From positions 574,358 to 598,108 of the forward strand of contig QEOQ01000353.1 in the NCBI GenBank assembly GCA_010279815.1: 23,751 bases of DNA. The letters run 5' to 3'. This DNA is from Brachionus plicatilis. Lineage: Eukaryota; Rotifera; Eurotatoria; Ploima; Brachionidae. Shown in pieces: positions 1 to 7,849 of this stretch (the first letter of the stretch is position 1; every line of letters begins with the position of its first letter). The position numbers and the translations under genes are program-made. Below the pieces are notes generated by a model that saw only the letters and a program-made list of their open reading frames with translations, made no database searches and was not told the DNA's origin.

Positions 1-187
1 ACATATTTAAAATTGAATTATTTTTTTACCAAAAGGCTATTACACCTCTTGCCATTAAGAGACTATAAAGAAAAACAAAAAAAAAGCAAAATTTTATTAA
101 TTCGAAAAAATAAATAAATAAATTAATTTCTAAATCAATTTAATTAAGATATATAGAGAAGGAAGCGACAAAAAAATTTAATTCTTT

Positions 188-1402
188 TCACAATGGCAAA
201 GCAGCTTGTTGTCTAGCTTTGTTCAACGTGGCCCTAAGATAGAACTGTTTTCTGGACAACAGTCTAACTTGTTTCAAAAAATTGTCCAAATCAACACTTT
301 TGTGAATAACTCCTTGAGACAAAAAGTACAACAAGTCCTGTATGGCCATCTCTTCGGCATACAACTGAACCATTTGCCGGTACAACGGACCGGGCGTCAC
401 CACCGCGTCCTCCACACTAGTGCTGTCCCGGTGTCTAATCTGCTTCAGACTCTCATTCAGCTCGTCAGTCTTGACCCTTAGCTCGGCGCTCAGATGCTCA
501 ATATTGAGACATTCATTTTCTGCCTCGGTGATCAACGCGTTCAAAGCGCTCTCACTCGACTCCAGGTCAGAGTTGACCCGTTTCAGCGAGTCCATCTCGG
601 CCGCCTTTTCCTCATACACATCTTTGAACTTGGCGCGTATTTTGTCTTGAACGGCGCTGATCAGCGACATGCGATAGTGCTCTGGCTTGATGGTGTCGTC
701 GGGGTAGGAGACGCGAGCAGTCGCCTGGTTCATGTTGGGATTGCTGACGCTCTTCATGGGGTTGTAGGCCTGGGCAGTGGGCATGGGGTAGTAGGGGTTG
801 TTGGACGCGGGGTAGGGCGTCGGATAGCTGATGACCGAGGCGGTCGGGTACGGAGGAGTGTGGGGAAAAGGGGACCGGGGGTCGCTGGGGTAGGGTGGTG
901 TGCTCATTCCGTGTGAGTTGATGGCGCCTGTTGACGCGGATGCTATGGCCGCGCTGCGCACTGGCTTGGAGAACAGTGGAGTTTGTTCGCTGAATTTGAT
1001 GGCCATTAGGTTAAGGAGCATGTACAGGTCTGAGTTTTGGTGGTTCCATTCTGTCAGACAGGGCAGTCGGATCCTGCCGCTGGCGTCAACGGTCTCGCAC
1101 ACGTTGACGCTCATTTCGGCGGTGGGTCTAACGTAGGCGATGGGGGCTTCGTAGGGATGGGTGTCGTTTAGGTAGATTTGGACCGGGATGTTGTAGACAG
1201 AGCTGCGAAAATTTACCGGTATGGTGCCCAGGAGGCAGACTAGTTCTTTGACAATACCTGTGGGGTACACGTATTTGTCGGTCTTGGGCGACAGGTCTTT
1301 GAAGTAGGTGAGTGCGCCCATTATGTCCCGTTTGGTACAATCTTTGTATTTGTATGAACATTTGTATAGCAAGTCATTCAGGATTCTTTCATTCGAAGTC
1401 AT
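188..1402 (-). CDS. TSG101: TSG101 / Vps23 homologue, ESCRT-I subunit
   Basis: TSG101 is the ESCRT-I subunit that binds ubiquitinated cargo and P(T/S)AP motifs during endosomal sorting and membrane scission. The 404-residue frame is intact, close to the usual ~390, and intronless. Visible order: UEV domain ~1-150 (GTIPVNFRSSVYNIPVQIYL at 59-78, LPCLTEW at 113-119); a Pro/Tyr-rich linker ~168-240; a predicted coiled coil ~250-325; a C-terminal steadiness box ~338-404 (YRQMVQLYAEEMAIQDLLYF, then RKQFYLRATLNKAR). The position of an E2 catalytic Cys is Arg112, so it is a non-catalytic UEV as expected. At positions that bind PTAP in human TSG101, Tyr70, Asn71 and Met97 are kept and Tyr63 is Phe65. 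The gene is visibly richer in GC than its surroundings. The ATG at 1402 is preceded by CAG-ACTAACA, which looks like a 3' splice acceptor. An AATAAA lies at 93-98 (minus), about 90 nt past the TGA. It is the 5' parent of the chimera at 5474-6357. Confidence 0.94.
   Translation of the reverse strand: MTSNERILNDLLYKCSYKYKDCTKRDIMGALTYFKDLSPKTDKYVYPTGIVKELVCLLGTIPVNFRSSVYNIPVQIYLNDTHPYEAPIAYVRPTAEMSVNVCETVDASGRIRLPCLTEWNHQNSDLYMLLNLMAIKFSEQTPLFSKPVRSAAIASASTGAINSHGMSTPPYPSDPRSPFPHTPPYPTASVISYPTPYPASNNPYYPMPTAQAYNPMKSVSNPNMNQATARVSYPDDTIKPEHYRMSLISAVQDKIRAKFKDVYEEKAAEMDSLKRVNSDLESSESALNALITEAENECLNIEHLSAELRVKTDELNESLKQIRHRDSTSVEDAVVTPGPLYRQMVQLYAEEMAIQDLLYFLSQGVIHKSVDLDNFLKQVRLLSRKQFYLRATLNKARQQAALPL
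933..1291. repeat. UEV-core tract near-identical to 5888-6246
   Basis: Aligned without gaps at a constant offset of 4955, this stretch differs from 5888-6246 at about 12 of 359 positions by hand count, and 7 of those fall in one 22-bp cluster. The adjoining parts of the same paralogous alignment differ far more: about 18% over the first 110 bp of coding sequence and about 27% over the stretch next to the fusion point. The sharp steps are typical of a gene-conversion tract. Confidence 0.8.
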
Positions 1403-1476
1403 TGTTAGTCTGAGTCATTAATATATTTTTTTTTTTTCCCAATATATGATGTTCAGTTAATTAGTAATTGCAAGTA
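1403..1476 (-). promoter_or_regulatory. TSG101 upstream leader, shared with the chimera
   Basis: These 74 bp upstream of the TSG101 ATG are homologous to 6358-6423 upstream of the chimera: both share a TTAGTCTGA next to the start codon, and a gttcA-ttaat...tcaagta block at the far end. On the coding strand both read CAG-ACTAA(C/A)A-ATG, a plausible 3' splice acceptor for a 5'-UTR intron or a spliced leader. Homology stops exactly at the TA where a transposon sits beside the chimera. No TATA-type promoter could be singled out in such AT-rich DNA. Confidence 0.45.
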
Positions 1477-1605
1477 AAACTAGTTTTGGTTTCTAATAGA
1501 ATTTTTGTTTGGATTGCAAAATAAACTTGACATTAAGTCTTGGTTTATTTTTGACGATGTACCGTCAGAGAATGTGCATTAATAAAAGCAAAAAAAGATG
1601 ACTTC

Positions 1606-1900
1606 ATGGATCATTTTTTATAGGTGTGGTATTTATTGTATCATCAAATATCTAAAATTTATCATCAAAAAATTGAGTAAATAACATCAAAATTTTAAAC
1701 ATCAAAAGAATGAAATTTATTGCCAAAATATTTTTATTTTCATCACCAAATTTTTTAAAATTTCATCGAAAAAAATATATATGAATCAATTAAAATAAAT
1801 TCATCATCAAAAAACACGAAAATTTAGATTAGATTTAATATAAAGTATGCACCATTATTTTTTTATCATCAAATAAAATAATTATTATAACCAAAATCGA
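1606..1900. repeat. Left arm of a TCATCAAA-rich inverted repeat
   Basis: The sequence TCATCAAA and close variants recur many times here with AT-rich spacers. In reverse complement the same motif fills 4060-4275. The outer parts align as a single block: tggatcatttttt...ggtatttattgtatcatcaaata here, and the reverse complement of about 4190-4275. The arrangement resembles the subrepeat-filled terminal repeats of foldback elements. Between the arms lie a Helitron-type remnant and a LINE fragment. No transposase of its own is visible. Confidence 0.42.
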
Positions 1901-2084
1901 TTGGAATATAAAATATAAAAAAAAAACCATCTCAATTGAACTAGTTTAGGTCAACCAAGAGTTCTTTTTACTAACATCAAGTTTTCTAGCATTGTCAGAA
2001 TTTTGGTAAATTATTCTGAATAGCAGTATAATATAAAATGTTTGCATTTTTAACATTTTGAATTTCTTGGACAATCATTTAAAA

Positions 2085-2630
2085 TTCTCCTATATTATGG
2101 CAAATTGAAGTTCATGATCAAATGTACATTTCAAATCAAAATTTTTGGTTTTTGATTGAAAAAAAAAAGGTATTTTTTATTCAATTTTTTAATAATAAAG
2201 GACTAAACATTATTAAACAAAATTTGTTTAATCTTTAATAAGATACAAAATTATATGAATTTTAATCCGAAGTAAAAATAAAATCTCAATCAATATTTAG
2301 AAATTTTGCAATCCGAAATTTAACTTAGTTTCGCTCTAATTTGTTTTAATTAATATTAAAACAACATTTAAAGTAATAATTTTGATAACATAATGTCGAT
2401 GTTAAATTTGTCTTTAAAGTTTTCAAATAAAAATTTTAGAACAATCAATTAGAGATCGAATAGAAAAAAAAGATTTGTTTTTTTTTCAATTAAAATAATA
2501 AACATCTTATGTTTAATTTTAAAACAAATTAAAAAAAGCTAATTTCATCATTTTTTTTTAGGATTTTTATCAATTAAGTTTTGATCATTTGATCATGATC
2601 ATGAACTTCAAGTTGCCCTATATTATTGCG
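2085..2630. repeat. Inverted repeat pair around AT-rich DNA (possible MITE)
   Basis: The sequence at about 2090-2135 (cctatattatggcaaattgaagttcatgatcaaatg on plus) recurs in reverse complement at about 2580-2625, giving arms of roughly 45 bp that enclose ~440 bp of AT-rich DNA without a gene. A related stretch (ggcatcttgaagttgatgatcaa) occurs at about 8350. It could be a small non-autonomous element. Its boundaries and target duplication could not be fixed by eye. Confidence 0.38.
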
Positions 2631-2893
2631 AGGAACGAGTGGTCGTGACGAGCTTTCTAAGCAATGTGAGTGTGCGTATTGAAAATCGAAAGGGGGAGAA
2701 TTCGAAAAATCATTTTTGTCGAAAATTGATATTAGTATACATATGTAATTTTTTTTTTTACATGTTATTTTGAAAAATCGAAAAAAAAGCAAACGAAAAT
2801 ACACATAATTAAATTAACATTTATACCTGAAAATATTTAATTCTCGGGTTTATTTGCTTTTTCATTCAAACTCATTTTTATCTCATTTTTATC

Positions 2894-3154
2894 TATCCTA
2901 TCCAATTATCTTATGCCTTAACAATTCATAAGTCTCAAGGACAAACCATCGAAAAGGCTGTGATTGATCTAGGCAAAAAAGAACAAAGTTTAGGTCTCAC
3001 GTTTGTTGTTCTTTCACGTTTGAAAAAAATCACCGATTTTTTAATAATGCCTTTCACACTTGAATGATTACAAAAAATATCTAAATCAAAATCTTTACCG
3101 CCAAGATTAGAAGAAGAGAAAAGAATGAGATTTTGTCAAGAATTGTGTGTGTGA
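2894..3154 (+). pseudogene. Remnant of Helitron/PIF1-type helicase C-terminus
   Basis: One plus-strand frame reads YPIQLSYALTIHKSQGQTIE, then AVIDLGKKE and GLTFVVLSRLKKITDFLI. This is the C-terminal motif region of PIF1-family helicases: the HKSQG(Q/M)T motif followed by the LTFVALSR motif, as carried by Helitron Rep/helicase proteins. The frame hits TGA at 3065-3067 and then continues in frame for 28 more codons with plausible family sequence (KSKSLPPRLEEEKRMRF) to a second TGA at 3152-3154. Nothing of the helicase N-terminus or a Rep domain is present upstream, so this is a dead fragment. A Helitron source is the likeliest origin; a cellular PIF1 copy cannot be excluded. Confidence 0.76.
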
Positions 3155-3540
3155 ACTGCTGCTACTGTAACTAATAATCTAACTTCTCGTTACTCGCATA
3201 TAAAGCTGTGCTTCGGGTATTTTAACCAATTATTTTCATTTACATCAGCTGGTATTATATGCTTTCATTATTTACAAAATCATCGAAATTTTTGCTTTTT
3301 TTTTTCACATATTCAAATCCTTGGGCTTTTTTGAACTAACTATTGATTTAATTTGAATTGTGAATTGAAAGATGTCGATTGAAAATAATATACACAATTA
3401 TTTGCTTACAAAACTACTGGTATAAATATTTATAAATCATTTGTAAAATTTCCATAAATTTTACAAAAAATAACTTATTACTGATTTATTTCAAAGTTAT
3501 TTAATTTAGAAGTAAAATTTTAATTAAATGCTTTATTTAG

Positions 3541-3816
3541 ATGTTCAAACTCACCAAAGGCATCAACGAAGTGAGCTGGGTGAACCCCCCGGTTCCCGCA
3601 AGTTCACTATCCCAACCCGGACCCGCCAGAGGTATCAGAGGTCATGCAAGAAGATTGTCCGGCCATGCTTCCACCAAATGTCTACAACGGGCAAACACAT
3701 TCACCAACAGGATAGTCAACGATTGGAACGCCTTGCCAGTTACAGTGACAGACGCCGACTCCGTCAACAAGTTCAAGAACGGATACGATGCATTCCGGTC
3801 TAGTCAACAATCCTGA
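3541..3816 (+). pseudogene. C-terminal fragment of LINE reverse transcriptase protein
   Basis: The 91-residue frame ends in TFTNRIVNDWNALP followed by SVNKFKNGYDAF. That is the signature C-terminus of CR1/jockey-type ORF2 proteins (N.F..RVV..WN.LP....A.S...FK..LD). No endonuclease or polymerase motif is present. The frame is open to its TGA, but the start codon is an accident of truncation. Confidence 0.72.
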
Positions 3817-4023
3817 AGATGAACATTTATTTCTATTACAGCTTTTTCTATCGAGAATCTTAACTCTTATTTTGACCTAAAAATTTAAACAGGATTTCTT
3901 TTTCAGTACTTTTCTATGTGTTATGTGCAAGGAGCTATCATAGGTGACCTCCTAGTAGGCCACCTCCGCAAGCTAGTCTTGCTGTAGCTTATATATATTA
4001 TTATTATTATTATTATTATTATT
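3541..4023 (+). mobile_element. 5'-truncated LINE, 3' end with (TTA)n tail
   Basis: A GC-richer island begins abruptly at about 3541 and carries the last ~91 codons of a LINE ORF2-type protein. It is followed by a ~180 bp 3' UTR containing an imperfect hairpin (ggtgacctcctagtaggccacc, near 3939-3960) and a terminal TTA/ATT microsatellite of about 26 bp. Severe 5' truncation with a short microsatellite tail is typical of CR1/jockey-group non-LTR retrotransposons. It is a different family from the LINE at 18921-20494. It sits in the spacer between the chimera and TSG101. Confidence 0.72.
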
Positions 4024-4059
4024 TATTTCTTTTTGAAGCGTAATTTTTTTCATTTGATC

Positions 4060-4275
4060 CAGAGGAAAAAAAAATTGATGTAAAAAAATATTTTGTTAAG
4101 TTATTTTTTATTTGTTGTTAAATAATATTTTTGATGACAAAATTTAATTATGGTGGAAAAATTTTTATTTTGATGATAAATTTGAGTAAAAATTTGATGC
4201 CATATTCTGACTTATTTGATGATGAAAATATTTATTCCGTTTTTATAGATGAAAAATGATTTTGGATTAAAACAA
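4060..4275. repeat. Right arm of the TCATCAAA-rich inverted repeat
   Basis: On the minus strand this stretch repeats ATCATCAAA-type motifs and ends in a block (catttttcatctataaaaacgg...tcatcatcaaata) that matches 1606-1650. It begins just beyond the LINE microsatellite tail. See the left arm at 1606-1900. Confidence 0.42.
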
Positions 4276-5039
4276 GAAAATTTTCATTGTATTCTCTACA
4301 AAACATTTAAAAATGACCCAATCATGAAATACTTTAGATTTTCATCTTTGCTTCATTCTTTAATTATCTCATCAATTATAAATGAATGAATGATTTTTTT
4401 GGATGAGGAAGGTTTTTTTGAATGAAATTAAAAGAATTTCAGAAAAAGACGAATGGAAAACAACTTGGCTCTTTTTTCCACTTGCAAATGCTCTTAGTAT
4501 ATGGAATGGTATATCGTATTAAAACTTTTAAATCCAATTTAAAAATAACTAAGGTCTTTTATTATAATCAAAATATCTCAAAAACTATACTTCCTGGAGA
4601 AAAACTAGGCAAAATTTTAGAAAGCTTGTAAGATTCTCTTCAAGAAAAATGGGGGTCTACATTAAATAAAAAAATTTAGAATTACGAAATTTTAGATTTT
4701 TTTATCAAATTTAATTTTTTTATTAAATTAGTACTGACGCAATAGTTAGAAAAAAGGCATCTTAGAGTTTATTTATTTATTTTAATTTATTTATAATTGA
4801 TATTGCTCCTCAAAGGCGACTTTTAACAGCAAAAAAAAAATTAAAAAATAAATTCAACACTAGAGAAGACTGGCGTTTTTAAGCTTAAATTTTTTTATTC
4901 TTCAATCTGAAATTGCATAAAGTTTATGATTTCATATTTTTTGTTTTAAAATTGTTATAATTTAATCTAAAAAAAAAGATTTACAATGCTTTTATTTTAC
5001 ATGGTTCTTTCAACAATTTGTTATTTATAAAGAAACTCT
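4276..5039. other. AT-rich spacer without supportable gene
   Basis: This stretch is almost entirely A/T runs. The only open frame above 60 codons (4422-4631, plus) has no recognisable motif and no codon structure different from the background. I see no RNA gene, no tandem array and no clear element ends. Confidence 0.5.
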
Positions 5040-5473
5040 AGTTGGGGAAAAATCAAATAATTCAATAATTTTAATTTGAAAAAGTTGTTAAAATAATTTT
5101 ATTAAAGGTGCCAGACTTTTTTGTTGAAATTTGTTTAAGATAAATTACTAAAAGCTTAAAATTTCACGGACAAAATAGGCAAAAAAATAATAAAATCTTT
5201 TTTTAAAAATTAAAGAAACAATTTCCATTATAAACAATCTTGTTTATAAGTCACAGTTTTTAGTCTTGGTAAAAAATTAAAAAAAAAAACTAATAACAAC
5301 CTAGAATGGCGAAAAATTTATGCTGCTTGGACATTTTTTTTTTAAATTTAAAAATTGACTTTAAAAAAAAAAAAAACAAAAAAATTTAAGTCATTTACTT
5401 GACTTGACTTGAAATAAATTTTGTGACTTATAAACAAGTCTGATTATAAATATTAATCTATATAGACACTCAT
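5040..5473 (-). repeat. Chimera 3' flank, duplicated from taxilin 3' flank
   Basis: This matches 9900-10135 downstream of taxilin. Both contain attttattaaaggtgccagac (about 5098 and 9961), then an ACT(G/A)AAAGCTTA block, then GGCAAAAAAATAATAAAATC, then AATATCAATC or its cognate and CACTCAT close to the stop codon. The match shows that the duplicated block extends well past the coding sequence, so the copy was made at the DNA level. Confidence 0.72.
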
Positions 5474-6357
5474 TTATTCAGACTCGACCTGTTCCGATTC
5501 TTTGGTCTGATTTTCGTCTAAACTCTTTTGCTGTTCATATTTTTTCAATTTTTGTTTGAAGACCTCTAGTTCAGACAGAAGAACGCGTGAAATTTTTTTC
5601 ATCGACTCATACTTGGTCCTAAGTGATTTTGTTTCAGCTTCAAGCTCATTTTTCTGTTCAAAATAATTAAAATATTCCAATTTTAATTTTAACATTAATT
5701 TTTTACTTCAGCCATCACAGATTGAAGCGATTTGTCACAAGATTCATATTTTTTTTTCCATTCATTTGCCTCATGACGGAAGTTCACGTCCGAATCGGTC
5801 GGGTCCGGAAAAGTTATGGGAATAGCTGACCTGGGCTCACTGGGATAGGGTAATGTGTTCATTCTGTGTGAGTTTATGGCACCAGTGGACGCGGATGCTA
5901 TGGCCGCGCTGCGCACTGGCTTGGAGAACAGTGGAGTTTGTTCGCTGAATTTGATGGCCATTAGGTTAAAGAGCATGTACAGGTCTGAGTTTTGGTGGTT
6001 CCATTCTGTCAGACATGGCAGACTGACTTTTCCGCTGGCGTCAACTGTCTCACACACGTTGACGCTCATTTCGGCGGTGGGTCTAACGTAGGCGATGGGG
6101 GCTTCGTAGGGATGGGTGTCGTTTAGGTAGATTTGGACCGGGATGTTGTAGACAGAGCTGCGAAAATTGACCGGTATGGTGCCCAGGAGGCAGACTAGTT
6201 CTTTGACAATGCCTGTGGGGTACACGTATTTGTCGGTCTTGGGCGAGAGGTGTTTGAAGCAGGAGACCGCGTCCATTATGTCCCGCTTGGTACAATCTTT
6301 ATATTTATATGAAAGTTTGGATAACAAGTCATCTAGGATTACTTCGTACGAAGTCAT
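5474..6357 (-). CDS. Chimeric UEV-taxilin protein (TSG101 5' part fused to taxilin 3' part)
   Basis: Spliced as complement(5474..5653, 5707..6357), this gives 276 residues. Residues 1-187 copy the TSG101 UEV domain and the start of its Pro-rich linker (PYPSEPRS). After a ~7-residue junction of unclear origin, residues ~195-276 copy the last part of taxilin: EANEWKKKYESCDKSLQSV, then KNELEAETKSLRTKYESMKK and on to the stop. The 53-bp intron (GTAAAA...ACAG) is homologous to taxilin intron 6 and sits at the same codon boundary. The fusion lies inside the exon derived from taxilin exon 6 and stays in frame. The TSG101 coiled coil and steadiness box are missing, so stable assembly into ESCRT-I would not be expected, but the UEV surface is kept. 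Ser112 stands at the E2 active-site position. Both parts are open and splice signals are intact, so I call it a gene rather than a pseudogene. Expression is unknown. Confidence 0.86.
5654..5706 (-). other. Intron of the chimera, homologous to taxilin intron 6
   Basis: The 53-bp GT-AG intron contains AAATTAAAATTGGAATATTT, which is also in the 54-bp taxilin intron at 10316-10369. Exon phase (0) and the following codons AAA AAT GAG are identical. A retained homologous intron rules out a retrocopy. Confidence 0.85.
5774..5795. other. Fusion junction between taxilin- and TSG101-derived DNA
   Basis: Homology to taxilin ends at 5773 (gcctca, matching 10431-10436). Homology to TSG101 starts at 5796 (cggtcggg, matching 841 on). 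The 22 bp between match neither parent convincingly (about 10 of 22 against TSG101 819-840), so they may be filler DNA or diverged sequence. Their length keeps the reading frame. Confidence 0.7.
5888..6246. repeat. UEV-core tract near-identical to 933-1291
   Basis: This is the partner of the TSG101 tract at 933-1291, with about 97% identity and no indels. It codes for residues ~38-156 of the chimera and includes a run of more than 70 residues identical to TSG101. The abrupt loss of identity at both ends, and the higher divergence of the taxilin-derived exon (roughly 13%), point to conversion after the duplication. Confidence 0.8.
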
Positions 6358-6423
6358 TTTTAGTCTGAAAAATTAAAAATAAATTTTCTTTTAAAATGTT
6401 CAATTAATAAATGATTTCAAGTA

Positions 6424-6681
6424 CCGTAATGCCTTGCCCCCTAATGCCGCATTTATTTTCAGAACTCTGGATTTTAATGCATGAATTTAACCCACTTTTT
6501 TTTCCAGATACGCTGCGACTAAAAATGCTGCAGTTAATGTCAAAATTTTGGTAATAATGCCGCATTAAATATGTAAAAAATAATAAAAATATATTTTTCT
6601 ATTTTTTCTAAATTTGAAACACAAAAAATGTTCTTCGGGCATAATGCATGCATGTAAAGTTAAAATTTTGAGTTTTAATGC
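6424..6681 (+). repeat. Left terminal inverted repeat of the TA element
   Basis: It starts CCGTAATGCC after a TA and ends GAGTTTTAATGC. It is >99% identical to the reverse complement of 7850-8107; the sole difference is cttcGGGCataat against cttcGGAAataat. Confidence 0.9.
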
Positions 6682-6860
6682 GTCACGAAATTTTATTTAA
6701 ATTGATAGAAAAACGGTATTTTAATATAAAAATGGCATAAAATTTTCCGTATAAAAATTATTTGTTTTTAAAAAAAATTATATGAATTATATTTTTTGCA
6801 TGATCTTTTTTTTATTTTGAATTGCTGCAGTTATGAATATAATCGTAAGAATTATGATAA

Positions 6861-7775
6861 GGGAGGAATTTAATCGATCTCTAAAATTACTTAATCGATC
6901 ACTATTTTTCTATCTCTTATTTTACTTAATACCCTTAACTTATATTTATTAATCTGTCTCCTAAATTAAATAAAACAGCAACTAATTTTACTTAAATTAT
7001 CTCTTATTTTTATTTATTAAATTGATTTAAAAAAAAAAAAGAATTATAAAAAATTCAAAAAATTTCAAATAAAATATTATCTTATAAGTTTACGTTTACG
7101 ATACTGAGCTAGGTAGTTATACAATTGCTTCTCAGTTGGAACTTGTAAATCGGTCTTGATATTTTCTTTTTTTTTTTTTTTCTATTTCCTCCTCGATGTT
7201 ATTTAGAAGGACAAGCGGTAATTGAACACCTTTTTCTAGTAAGTCCTCTATATATTCCTTGGTCTCTTTGTTAATACCATGCCCAGTGTTGGCAATCTAA
7301 CCAGTTTTTGGATGCTTCTTGATCGTCAAATGTTCTCTCATAGATCCAGTTCTTCCTGGTTCTTTTCTTTTTATTGGATTCTTAAACCTCGTCTTCAGAT
7401 TCTGATTCAGAAGTTACATAGTCATCAACTACTCGATACTCACTATCAGACATTTCAATACTTTGATAAAACTTAGATCACTTTAGATCATCTTTAAATA
7501 TCCACAAAAAAAAACTCTCACAGGAGATAATTAAATTAAATCAAGAGATAATTTCAACTGTTCATTAATTAAGTTAAGAGCTATATTCTTCATAATCATA
7601 CTCATCTTCAGTAAATTTAATGACAAAAAAACTCAGGATACATAAATATTTATTATTAGAGACAGTTAATTAATCAAATTAATCGAATAAATAATATTCT
7701 AGATAGAAAAAATAAAATAATATATTTTATTAAGTGATCGTTTAAGTAATGTAAGAGATCGATTAATAATACCCC
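6861..7775. mobile_element. MULE (Mutator-like) deletion derivative nested in the TA element
   Basis: A 9-bp direct repeat TTATGATAA (6852-6860 and 7776-7784) flanks a 915-bp segment. Its ends read GGGAGGAATTTAATCGATCT and, in reverse complement, GGGGTATTATTAATCGATCT, with similarity running at least 50 bp inward. A 9-bp duplication with long imperfect TIRs is typical of Mutator-like elements. The interior carries a broken FLYWCH/MULE-type transposase fragment on the minus strand. It was inserted after the TA element arrived. Confidence 0.8.
7077..7453 (-). pseudogene. Broken MULE transposase N-terminal fragment
   Basis: From an ATG at 7453 the frame reads MSDSEYRVVDDYVTSESESE, then meets TAA (7382-7384). 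It resumes in the same frame as KNWIYERTFDDQEASKNW, stops again at 7271-7273, and continues in a shifted frame as GINKETKEYIEDLLEKGV followed by VPTEKQLYNYLAQYRKRK to a stop at 7077. An acidic start, a FLYWCH-like first segment and a HGI..E.KEYI linker are typical of animal MULE transposases. The zinc-binding middle and the whole DDE domain are gone. Assignment rests on recalled family features, not a search. Confidence 0.66.
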
Positions 7776-7849
7776 TTATGATAAAAATTATAAAAATTAT
7801 AAAAAAAAATTGGACACTTAAAAGCGTTAAAAATGAATTTAATAAACTA

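Noticed and set aside
206..1136. Plus-strand open frames opposite TSG101 (206-481, 420-650, 494-916, 900-1136)
   Set aside because: They lie antisense to a conserved, full-length TSG101 and have no recognisable motif. The same antisense frame recurs opposite the chimera only because the sequence is duplicated.
4422..4631. 69-codon plus-strand frame
   Set aside because: AT-rich composition, no motif, no homologue recognised, and no splice or polyadenylation context. Chance frame.
5474..6357. The second UEV copy as a processed retrocopy of TSG101
   Set aside because: It retains a homologous intron and intergenic flanks from taxilin and the TSG101 upstream DNA, so the copying was at the DNA level.
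5695..6357. The UEV copy as a truncated 220-residue TSG101 pseudogene ending at 5695
   Set aside because: The apparent stop is three codons into a GT-AG intron; splicing at 5706/5654 continues the frame into the taxilin-like exon.
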